Source: JACMME01 sp051005015
GTDB lineage: Bacteria > Gemmatimonadota > Gemmatimonadetes > Gemmatimonadales > Gemmatimonadaceae
NCBI GenBank assembly: GCA_051005015.1
Contig: JBPCJT010000062.1
Span: forward strand, 1-20,519
DNA: 20,519 bases
Direction: 5' to 3'
Below the pieces are notes generated by a model. The model was not told the DNA's origin. It made no database searches and saw only the letters and a program-made list of their open reading frames with translations. The first letter of the stretch is position 1. Each line of letters opens with the position of its first letter. A program made the position numbers and the translations under genes. Shown one piece after another: positions 14,067 through 20,519 of the stretch.

Positions 14067-16501
14067 TTGCCAGCCCTTTCCAGCCCTACCAGCCGCTCAC
14101 CAACATCCTGAAACTTGATATCCAGCGCAAAAACACGCTCGTAGCTTTGCCTGGCTTCGTCCCAGCGCTGCAGCTGTTCGAGTGCCAAGCCAAGCAGGTA
14201 GAGCACCCCGACGAGATCTTCGTCGCTCTGTGTACGGTCCGCGACAGCCCGAGAAAGGAGCGTCGCTGCTATTTGAAATTGCTTTTTGTCCACGAAGCAC
14301 TGCCCGAGCGCCTCATACGTGCGGATCCTGTGCCCCGGTGAGCGCAACGCCTTTTGAAACTGCGCGATTGCTTCGTCGACAAGTCCCATCTCGCGATAGG
14401 CAATGCCAAGATCGAAGTGGCTCTGGTGATCGGACTCGTCGATGTTGGCCGCAACGCCCTGCTTGAATCGCTCGAGCATCTCGGCGAAATCGGCCTGCTT
14501 GTTGTCAACTGGCTCGCTCACGCCCTCGGCCACCATCCGCGTGGATTTGGGGGCTTCATCGTCGCGGAGCCAGTCCGACAGATTTACGTAGCCATCCGCA
14601 CCGGTCTGCATTCCAACCGCTGGCAGAGGCTGCTCCGGCGCGGAGACCGCCGGCGAAGGATCTATTGTCGGGCCGCCTTCTTCGGCGGGCTCGGGTGGAC
14701 CGAGCGGCAGTTCCGGCTCGAATGTCGCCTCCAATGCGTGCCCCGCCCGCGGATCGTCTGGCGCAAGCTCGAGAACGCGCCCATAAACGGAACGTGCCTT
14801 GTCGAGCTCTCCCGAGCGGAGAAGAGCATCGGCAAGCTCCACATACGCGGTGACGAGAAGCTCACGGTCATTCATGCGAAAGGCGTATTCGACTCGCTTT
14901 TGGTGATACCGAACGGAGTCAGGCTCGAGCCGGAGAATCTCTTCAACCAGCGCGCGCGCTTCCACGAGATTGCCGTCCTCTTCAAAGCCCGCCATCGAAA
15001 CGTCCAGCTCATGCATCCCATGCTCACGTGCGCCCTCCTCCATGAGCGCTTCGCCGGCCTGCCGGTGCAACAGCCAATTGCGCCGTTCATCGAGCAGGCG
15101 GTCCATTATGGATTCCGAGCGCGTATCGGCGGCAAGCGGGAGTGCATGGGAATCCATCGCAGGAGACGCTGCCACGGATTGCTCGGTTGCCCCCTCCTGT
15201 GTGAACGAGTCACCCGGCTCCTCTTCTCTGGCGAAGCGTTCCGCCGGCGGGCCGGCAGCCTCGTCCTGCCCCCGTGGCTGCGATGCAATTTCCTCCCATT
15301 CACCGATGGTTTCCAAAGGCAGAACTGACGCCGGCGGGTCGTCGCCAGGATATGAAAGCTGGGTATCTGAAGCGGAGGCCAGCGGCTCATCAAAGGGGAT
15401 TAACGGAAGATCGTCGCGGTTCCACTGTGTCGATTCGGCATCAAACGAGAATGGCGTATTCGTAATCTCGAACTCCCTTGATGGCGTTTCGGCTTCGACT
15501 GATCCCGTATGCGGCGTCACCCCGGCGTCTGTAATCGAGGTCGGCTCCAGTCCGGTCAGCTGCAAGACATCCGCCTGGTCGTCGCTGTGTTCGAAGGTCA
15601 CCGGCTCGAGGTCCAGGAGAGGCAAGTCTCCACCAAATGAATCGTCCAACGCATCAGCGGTTAGACTCCCGCCGTGCTCGATGTCTGCGAGCGGAGCCGC
15701 GTCGATGCTGAGTTCCGCCTGGATGAGCGCGAGATCATCTGCAATATCGATGGGGCGCTCACTATCTACATGCCATGAGGACTTCGTGTCAGCCCCGACA
15801 CCACCAGCAACCGGATTGGAATACTGCAGGTCGAGAAACACCAGTTCGGTAGCCTTGGGGGTGGCCGTCTCGCTTCCGCGCCTTGGTTCGATGCTTGGAT
15901 CTATTGCCGTCATTCGACCGAGTGTTGCGTGCGCGGCATTCATCCGGCCCTCGGCGTGGTACTTCTCGTAAAGCGTTTGAAGTTGATGGATGGCTTCGCT
16001 CTTCCGGTCCTCCCGCACGAGTTGATCAGCAAGCATCAACCGCATGTCTTCCTGGTCAGGACACAGGTCGGCGAATTCGGTGAGCGCGCGAAATGCCTCA
16101 TTGAGCTGTCCGCTTCGCTGCATACGCTCGGCATACTCGAGAAAGTTTTGCTTTGCGTCGTTCGTAAACCCCTTCTGAGCGCTTATCTTGCCGAGCTTGT
16201 AGTAAATGATGCTACGGCCGGGCGCATTGCGGAGAATCTTGTTGCACAGAGCGATGGCGTTGTTGAAGAACCCTCCATCCGCGTACAGGTCCACCGCCTT
16301 CTCGTAATATCCGACGGCCTCCCCAACTTTGCCCTGGCGCAATACCAGGTCACCTACGCGATTGTACAGTGCTACATCAGCTTCTTCCACGTGCTCGTCC
16401 ATTTCCTGGAGGATCTGCACGTATTTCGCGAGGGCCTTGTCGAACTGTCGCTTATTCTCGAACTCGGCTGCCTGCTTCTTCAGCTTCGCGATATTGGACA
16501 T
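14063..16501 (-). CDS. Large TPR protein with three repeat blocks and an acidic linker
   Basis: This 812-residue protein is of unknown function. I use the ATG at 16501 (MSNIAKLKKQAAEFENK). A GTG at 16561 would add 20 residues with no repeat character. Block 1 (about 1-195) holds TPR-like units such as LYNRVGDLVLRQGKVGEAVG and YYKLGKISAQKGFTNDAKQ. A Glu/Asp/Ser/Pro-rich region of about 270 residues follows. Block 2 (about 470-600) includes VELADALLRSGELDKARSVY. Block 3 (about 694-812) includes FDLGIAYREMGLVDEAIAQF and LGLALEQLQRWDEARQSYER. There is no signal peptide or membrane segment. It resembles the 566-residue TPR protein in layout. AGGAG lies 14 nt upstream of the ATG, rather far. A short imperfect hairpin (16538-16556) sits in the 63-nt gap after hutI. 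Confidence 0.82.
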   Translation of the reverse strand: MSNIAKLKKQAAEFENKRQFDKALAKYVQILQEMDEHVEEADVALYNRVGDLVLRQGKVGEAVGYYEKAVDLYADGGFFNNAIALCNKILRNAPGRSIIYYKLGKISAQKGFTNDAKQNFLEYAERMQRSGQLNEAFRALTEFADLCPDQEDMRLMLADQLVREDRKSEAIHQLQTLYEKYHAEGRMNAAHATLGRMTAIDPSIEPRRGSETATPKATELVFLDLQYSNPVAGGVGADTKSSWHVDSERPIDIADDLALIQAELSIDAAPLADIEHGGSLTADALDDSFGGDLPLLDLEPVTFEHSDDQADVLQLTGLEPTSITDAGVTPHTGSVEAETPSREFEITNTPFSFDAESTQWNRDDLPLIPFDEPLASASDTQLSYPGDDPPASVLPLETIGEWEEIASQPRGQDEAAGPPAERFAREEEPGDSFTQEGATEQSVAASPAMDSHALPLAADTRSESIMDRLLDERRNWLLHRQAGEALMEEGAREHGMHELDVSMAGFEEDGNLVEARALVEEILRLEPDSVRYHQKRVEYAFRMNDRELLVTAYVELADALLRSGELDKARSVYGRVLELAPDDPRAGHALEATFEPELPLGPPEPAEEGGPTIDPSPAVSAPEQPLPAVGMQTGADGYVNLSDWLRDDEAPKSTRMVAEGVSEPVDNKQADFAEMLERFKQGVAANIDESDHQSHFDLGIAYREMGLVDEAIAQFQKALRSPGHRIRTYEALGQCFVDKKQFQIAATLLSRAVADRTQSDEDLVGVLYLLGLALEQLQRWDEARQSYERVFALDIKFQDVGERLVGLERAGK

Positions 16502-16564
16502 CTGCCTGAAAGGCGCTCCTTGAGCGGGATCAATCGACTCCCAACACGTTAGGGAGCGCACAAG

Positions 16565-17833
16565 TTAACTTACTTTTAAGTCACACGGGTGACAAGGTTT
16601 ACCGCGCACCCACGAGCCTCTGCACAGGCGATCGCCGTACCAGTAAGGCAACTCGCGCGCATCATCGGCTTCGAATACAGCTAGATCGGCGCAAAATCCT
16701 GGCGCAAGCTGACCGATGCCGCCTGCCAATGCGAGCGCGGCAGCGCCATTGACCGTGGAAGCAATCAGCACCTCGGCAACGCTCATTCCAAGCTGGCTGA
16801 CACCGAGGGTCAGGATCAGGGGAAAGTTTACCGTGGGCGACGTGCCCGGTTTGAAGTCCGTGGCTAGCGCGACGGCAACTCCGCTTTCGATCAGATCGCG
16901 CGCGGGGGTTTGCCGAACGCGCCCAAGAAAGAGCAGAGTGCCCGGCAGGAGGGTAGCAACTGTGCCGGATGCCGCCAGGGCGCTGATGCCACCCATGGAA
17001 ATGGCCGCTAGGTGATCCGCCGACGTTGCGCCAATATCTGCCGCGAGCTCGGCCCCACCCGACGGCTCGAGTTCATCAGCGTGCAGCTTGAGCGCGAGGC
17101 CTGCTTCACGTGCGGCAGCAAGAATGAGTCGCGTTGCACCGACTGTGAAAACGCCCGGCTCGCAGAAGACGTCTGCGAAGCGGGCAAGCTTTGCCGACGC
17201 AACGGCGGGGAGCATTTCCCCCACCAGGAGATCGATGTAGGCCTTCCGGCCAGACGCCGAGCCCCTGTGCTCCAATGGTATCTCGTGCGCGCCAAGCCAT
17301 GTGGGGACCAGGCGCAGCGGAAGTTCCTCGCTCAGGCGGGCGATGACTCTAAGAAGCTTGAGCTCGTCCCCGGTTGTGAGACCGTATCCCGACTTTATCT
17401 CGACAGTCGTCGTGCCGTGCGACGCCATTTTTAGAAGCCGTGCGCGCGCTATTGCGAAAAGATCTTCCTCGTCTCGCGCCCGTACGTCGCGCACTGATGC
17501 GTGAATTCCACCGCCGCGTGCCGCAATATCCATGTAACCATGCCCCGCGGCACGCAGCTCCTGCTCTTCATAGCGGGGACGCCCGAAAACGGCATGCGTA
17601 TGTGAGTCAACAAGGCCCGGAAGAATCACGCAACCCTGGCAGTCTATTCGCTCTGCGTCGGGTACTACTCCTTCCAACTCATTGACCCCTCCTACAGCCA
17701 CGATTCGTTCGCCTTCCACAGCGACAGCGACGTTGCTGAGAATATTGGCGTCGCGCATTTCAACGCCGCGTCGTGCCCTCGGCGGACCAGCGCAGGTTAC
17801 CACCTGGGACGCGTTGATGAATAGCAGGCGCAT
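16565..17833 (-). CDS. hutI: Imidazolonepropionase
   Basis: HutI hydrolyses 4-imidazolone-5-propanoate to N-formimino-L-glutamate, the third step of histidine degradation, using one metal ion in an amidohydrolase barrel. I start at the ATG at 17833 (MRLLFINASQVVTC), giving 422 residues. The frame is open to 17935, but that part overlaps the radical SAM gene. Visible active-site residues are His78 and His80 (DSHTHAVF), Arg87, Tyr150 (EIKSGYGLTT), His183 (WLGAHEIP), His251 and Glu254 (KLHADELE) and Asp326 (ATDFKPG). The family has Asn two residues after this Asp (DxNPG), a product-binding position. Here it is Lys328. The C-terminus carries an unusual cluster of three Cys (404, 414, 417). It begins 20 nt after the radical SAM stop. 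Confidence 0.93.
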   Translation of the reverse strand: MRLLFINASQVVTCAGPPRARRGVEMRDANILSNVAVAVEGERIVAVGGVNELEGVVPDAERIDCQGCVILPGLVDSHTHAVFGRPRYEEQELRAAGHGYMDIAARGGGIHASVRDVRARDEEDLFAIARARLLKMASHGTTTVEIKSGYGLTTGDELKLLRVIARLSEELPLRLVPTWLGAHEIPLEHRGSASGRKAYIDLLVGEMLPAVASAKLARFADVFCEPGVFTVGATRLILAAAREAGLALKLHADELEPSGGAELAADIGATSADHLAAISMGGISALAASGTVATLLPGTLLFLGRVRQTPARDLIESGVAVALATDFKPGTSPTVNFPLILTLGVSQLGMSVAEVLIASTVNGAAALALAGGIGQLAPGFCADLAVFEADDARELPYWYGDRLCRGSWVRGKPCHPCDLKVS

Positions 17834-17853
17834 GCTGGGGTGGGAGAGAATCT

Positions 17854-18825
17854 CTATGCTGTCACGTCTCGCAAGCGCGACAGGGTCACTGGCGCCTGCG
17901 CCTCTCCACGGCAAGCGTAGTAGCAAGCGTTGCAATCAATCGCTTCGTATTTCCTGAAATCCGTCCAGTGGAAATCGACAGGGAAATCGGGGCAGCGCCG
18001 TACGTGACCGGTTGGGTTCAAGTGAATCGTACGCATGCCGGAGAGGCATGGCTCTTTCATCTCGCCGCGGAAGTAGCGCGGGACCTGGGAGAGATAGTGG
18101 TCGGAGCTTACTATCACACCCCTGTTTCGCCTCTTGAAAGCGAGCAGTTCCGCTATGAGGTCGTCGAGCTGCTGAAGCTGCTCCCGCCGCACGAAATGAC
18201 TGGTATTGCCATTCTTGAGATCGGTATAGGCACTGAATGCAACCCCGACGCCCATTTCCTTAGCACGCCGAACAATGGGCATGATCTGATCGAGATTGAC
18301 GTCCTTGATTACTGTGTTGAACCGTATGCTATCGATGCCTCTTGCGCGCATCGCCGGGATGGTGCGCATGATCTTCTCGGTCAAGCCGGGAATGTGACGC
18401 GCCTCGTCATGGCGCTCGTCGAGAAAGTCCAGCGATATGCTGAATTGATTGAGTCCCGCCGCCCACAGTGAAAGGGCCCGCTCGAGCGTGAGCATGCCTC
18501 CGTGCGTGATCATCGACATGTACTTCGTGCGCACCGCGGCGTTCACGGCCGAAATAATTTCCTCCAGGTCACGCCGCAAGGTCGGCTCCCCGCCCGTGAA
18601 AATGATCATGACTGGATTGAAGTAGCGGGCCGCGTCCGCGAAGGACTTGAGCTCGTGCTTTTTTGCTTCGGCCGGAGTCTTCCAGTAGTCACAGAAAGGG
18701 CACTGGGCGTTGCAGCGCATGGTCACCTCGAAATGCACCAGGATCGGGAATTGCTTGAGGCGCAAGTACGCGTATTTCGCGGCAAACAGCGGCACGTGCC
18801 ATGGCTTGAAACGCTGCGACAGCAT
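17854..18825 (-). CDS. Radical SAM protein with SPASM/twitch-like C-terminus
   Basis: This enzyme of unknown reaction cleaves S-adenosylmethionine through a [4Fe-4S] cluster. I start at the ATG at 18825 (MLSQRFKPWHVPLF), giving 323 residues. The longer open frame overlaps the end of hutU. The cluster motif CNAQCPFC (Cys38, Cys42, Cys45) is canonical CX3CX2C, and TGGEP (77-81) is the SAM-contact loop. Five further Cys (260, 278, 298, 301, 305) lie in the C-terminus, spaced as for an auxiliary cluster (C-X17-C-X19-C-X2-C-X3-C). It starts 13 nt after the hutU stop and ends 20 nt before hutI, so it is likely co-transcribed with both. SPASM members modify peptides or act on small molecules. No precursor peptide gene is visible nearby. 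It is not a known Hut enzyme. Confidence 0.85.
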   Translation of the reverse strand: MLSQRFKPWHVPLFAAKYAYLRLKQFPILVHFEVTMRCNAQCPFCDYWKTPAEAKKHELKSFADAARYFNPVMIIFTGGEPTLRRDLEEIISAVNAAVRTKYMSMITHGGMLTLERALSLWAAGLNQFSISLDFLDERHDEARHIPGLTEKIMRTIPAMRARGIDSIRFNTVIKDVNLDQIMPIVRRAKEMGVGVAFSAYTDLKNGNTSHFVRREQLQQLDDLIAELLAFKRRNRGVIVSSDHYLSQVPRYFRGEMKEPCLSGMRTIHLNPTGHVRRCPDFPVDFHWTDFRKYEAIDCNACYYACRGEAQAPVTLSRLRDVTA

Positions 18826-18838
18826 CAGCTGCGGGGGG

Positions 18839-20519
18839 TCACGAAGCGGGCCCGGACATTGGGATTTGAATCCGCTGCTGGCGCGCGGTAAGTCGAGCGA
18901 TTTCGTATCCCGCGTCCGCGTGACGGGCAACGCCGATGCCGGGATCGTTCGTGAGGACACGCTCGAGCCGCACGCGCATTTCCGGTGTGCCGTCGGCCAC
19001 TATCACCTGGCCGGCATGCAGGGAGTTCCCGATTCCCACCCCCCCTCCATGGTGGAAGGATACCCACGAAGCTCCGCTGGCTACATTCAGTAGAGCATTC
19101 AGGATAGCCCAATCCGCCACCGCGTCGCTGCCGTCGCGCATTGCTTCCGTTTCTCGATACGGCGACGCCACGCTTCCTGTGTCGAGATGATCGCGGCCGA
19201 TGACAATGGGGGCCGATAGCTCCCCCGATGCGACGAGATCATTGATCGCCAGACCAAAGCGGGCGCGCTCGCCCTGGCCCAGCCAGCAGATCCTTGCGGG
19301 GAGCCCCTGGAAGCGAACCTTTTCGCGTGCAAGTGTGATCCATCGACGCAGGTGCTCATCGTCCGGAAAGAGGTCGAGCACCAGGTCATCCGTGCGATGG
19401 ATGTCCGCAGGATCGCCGGAAAGCGCAACCCACCGAAAGGGACCCTTACCCTCACAGAACAGCGGGCGCACGTACTCCGGAACAAAACCGGGAAAGCCGA
19501 ACGCGTCGGTAACTCCGGCATCGAAGGCTACCGTGCGGATGTTGTTACCGTAGTCGAAGGTAATAGCCCCTCGCCGCTGCATCTCCAGCATCGAGCGTAC
19601 ATGGAGCTTCACCGATTCAACTGCGCGCCGCTCATACTCGCGCGGATTACTTTCGCGAAGCAGTGCCGCGGCGGACAGCGCCATGCCGGCTGGTACGTAG
19701 CCATTCAGCATATCGTGGGCACTTGTCTGGTCAGTAACTACATCGGGAGTAACGCCCCTTCGCACCATGTCAGGAAGCACGTCCGCCGCGTTGCCAACGA
19801 GTCCCACCGAGAGAGCTGAACCCGACCGCCGGGCTTCACTCACCCATCGAAGCGCTTCGCTCAGGTCGGCGCTCTTGCGATCGCAATAACCGGTCTCGAC
19901 GCGCTTATCGATTCGAGACTCGTCTACTTCGACGCCAAGGAATACTCCGCCCGCCATTGTGGCGGCCAATGGCTGCGCACCACCCATTCCGCCCAGGCCC
20001 GCGGACAGTATGAAGCGGCCCGCCAACGAGCCGCCGAAGTGTGCCCGCGCCACGGCACCGAAGGTCTCATAAGTGCCCTGTAAAATGCCCTGCGAGCCAA
20101 TGTAGATCCACGAGCCTGCCGTCATCTGTCCGTACATGATCAAACCGCGACGCTCCAGATCCCGAAAAACTTCCCACGTCGCCCACCGTCCGACAAGATT
20201 GCCGTTCGCGATGAGCACGCGCGGAGCGGACTCATGGGTGCGGAAGATGCCCACCGGTTTGCCACTTTGAACCAGCAGGGTTTCATCATTTTCCAGCGTA
20301 CGCAACGATGTGACTATCGCGTCGAAGCACTCCCAGTTCCGCGCGGCCTTTCCCGTTCCCCCATATACAACGAACTCCTGGAGACGCTCGGCCACCCCAG
20401 GGTCGAGGTTATTCATGAGCATGCGAAGCGCCGCTTCCGGCTGCCAACTCTTGCACGAGAGCGTGGCACCGCGGGGCGCAGTGCCGGTCGTTCTTCCCGT
20501 GATTCGCGGAGCCTCGGAT
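18839..20519 (-). CDS. hutU: Urocanate hydratase (extreme N-terminus beyond window)
   Basis: HutU adds water to urocanate, giving 4-imidazolone-5-propanoate, with a tightly bound NAD+ as electrophile. It is the second step of histidine degradation and directly feeds HutI. The frame stays open to the window edge. The first ATG at 20422 is internal, because 32 further codons upstream include APRGATLSCKSWQPEAALR, the expected N-terminal family segment. Only a few residues should be missing. Counting from that internal Met, landmarks are YGGTGKAARNWECF (20-33), YGQMTAGSWIYIGSQG (97-112), SAGLGGMGGAQPLAAT (140-155), the catalytic-Cys segment PLFCEGKGPFRW (Cys323) and HHGGGVGIGNSLHAG (457-471). All look intact. 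hutH is not in view and may lie to the right. Confidence 0.97.
   Translation of the reverse strand, partial: SEAPRITGRTTGTAPRGATLSCKSWQPEAALRMLMNNLDPGVAERLQEFVVYGGTGKAARNWECFDAIVTSLRTLENDETLLVQSGKPVGIFRTHESAPRVLIANGNLVGRWATWEVFRDLERRGLIMYGQMTAGSWIYIGSQGILQGTYETFGAVARAHFGGSLAGRFILSAGLGGMGGAQPLAATMAGGVFLGVEVDESRIDKRVETGYCDRKSADLSEALRWVSEARRSGSALSVGLVGNAADVLPDMVRRGVTPDVVTDQTSAHDMLNGYVPAGMALSAAALLRESNPREYERRAVESVKLHVRSMLEMQRRGAITFDYGNNIRTVAFDAGVTDAFGFPGFVPEYVRPLFCEGKGPFRWVALSGDPADIHRTDDLVLDLFPDDEHLRRWITLAREKVRFQGLPARICWLGQGERARFGLAINDLVASGELSAPIVIGRDHLDTGSVASPYRETEAMRDGSDAVADWAILNALLNVASGASWVSFHHGGGVGIGNSLHAGQVIVADGTPEMRVRLERVLTNDPGIGVARHADAGYEIARLTARQQRIQIPMSGPAS

Noticed and set aside
14354..15971. 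Two long plus-strand open frames opposite the large TPR gene
   Set aside because: The Ser/Arg-rich translations are mirror images of the acidic TPR linker codons. The TPR frame is coherent across this stretch.
16563..16572. Perfect palindrome AAGTTAACTT at the hutI stop
   Set aside because: It is ten bases of AT-rich sequence at a stop codon, with no second copy or promoter context. It is likely chance.

Overview
This 20.5 kb window is a densely packed, high-GC bacterial chromosome segment. All genes but one lie on the minus strand, and adjacent genes usually touch or overlap by a few bases. Core genes (recA, ftsK, accB/accC, aroQ, tatA, a polyprenyl synthetase) sit beside histidine-catabolism genes and two very large acidic TPR proteins. 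The look of the RecA, PpiD/SurA-like and TPR proteins suggests Gemmatimonadota. That assignment is recall-based inference, not a search result. I see no rRNA, tRNA, CRISPR array, insertion sequence or prophage gene.

Left block, minus strand, transcribed from about 10445 towards 1. The order is a TPR/linker protein, aroQ, a Xaa-Pro peptidase, accB, a PilT/PilU-type ATPase, accC, comB, ftsK, yraN and recA (5' part only, cut by the window edge). A good sigma70-type promoter precedes the TPR gene. Another sits at the end of yraN, directed at recA. Most junctions between them are stop/start overlaps or gaps of a few bases, so this is probably one long operon with a separate recA promoter. It joins early shikimate-pathway, peptidase, fatty-acid-initiation, pilus-motor and chromosome-segregation functions.

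Middle. A divergent intergenic region (10403-10578) separates that block from the only plus-strand gene, a membrane-anchored PpiC/SurA-type peptidyl-prolyl isomerase. This gene converges on tatA across a 93-bp gap that holds two GC-rich hairpins.

Right block, minus strand, transcribed from beyond 20519 towards 12502. The order is hutU (urocanate hydratase, extreme N-terminus outside the window), a radical SAM/SPASM protein, hutI (imidazolonepropionase), a second giant TPR protein, a trans-polyprenyl diphosphate synthase, a DUF4321-like small membrane protein and tatA. hutU and hutI catalyse consecutive steps of histidine degradation, and the radical SAM gene sits tightly between them.

Most notable points: (1) RecA reads Glu where the Walker A Lys should be; (2) accB is flanked on both sides by short tandem duplications that straddle stop/start junctions and create minicistrons or a new in-frame start; (3) pilT interrupts accB-accC; (4) a radical SAM/SPASM gene lies inside a hut pair; (5) HutI has Lys at a conserved product-binding Asn position. 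I found no clearly new multi-gene system. The hutU-radical SAM-hutI arrangement is the best lead.
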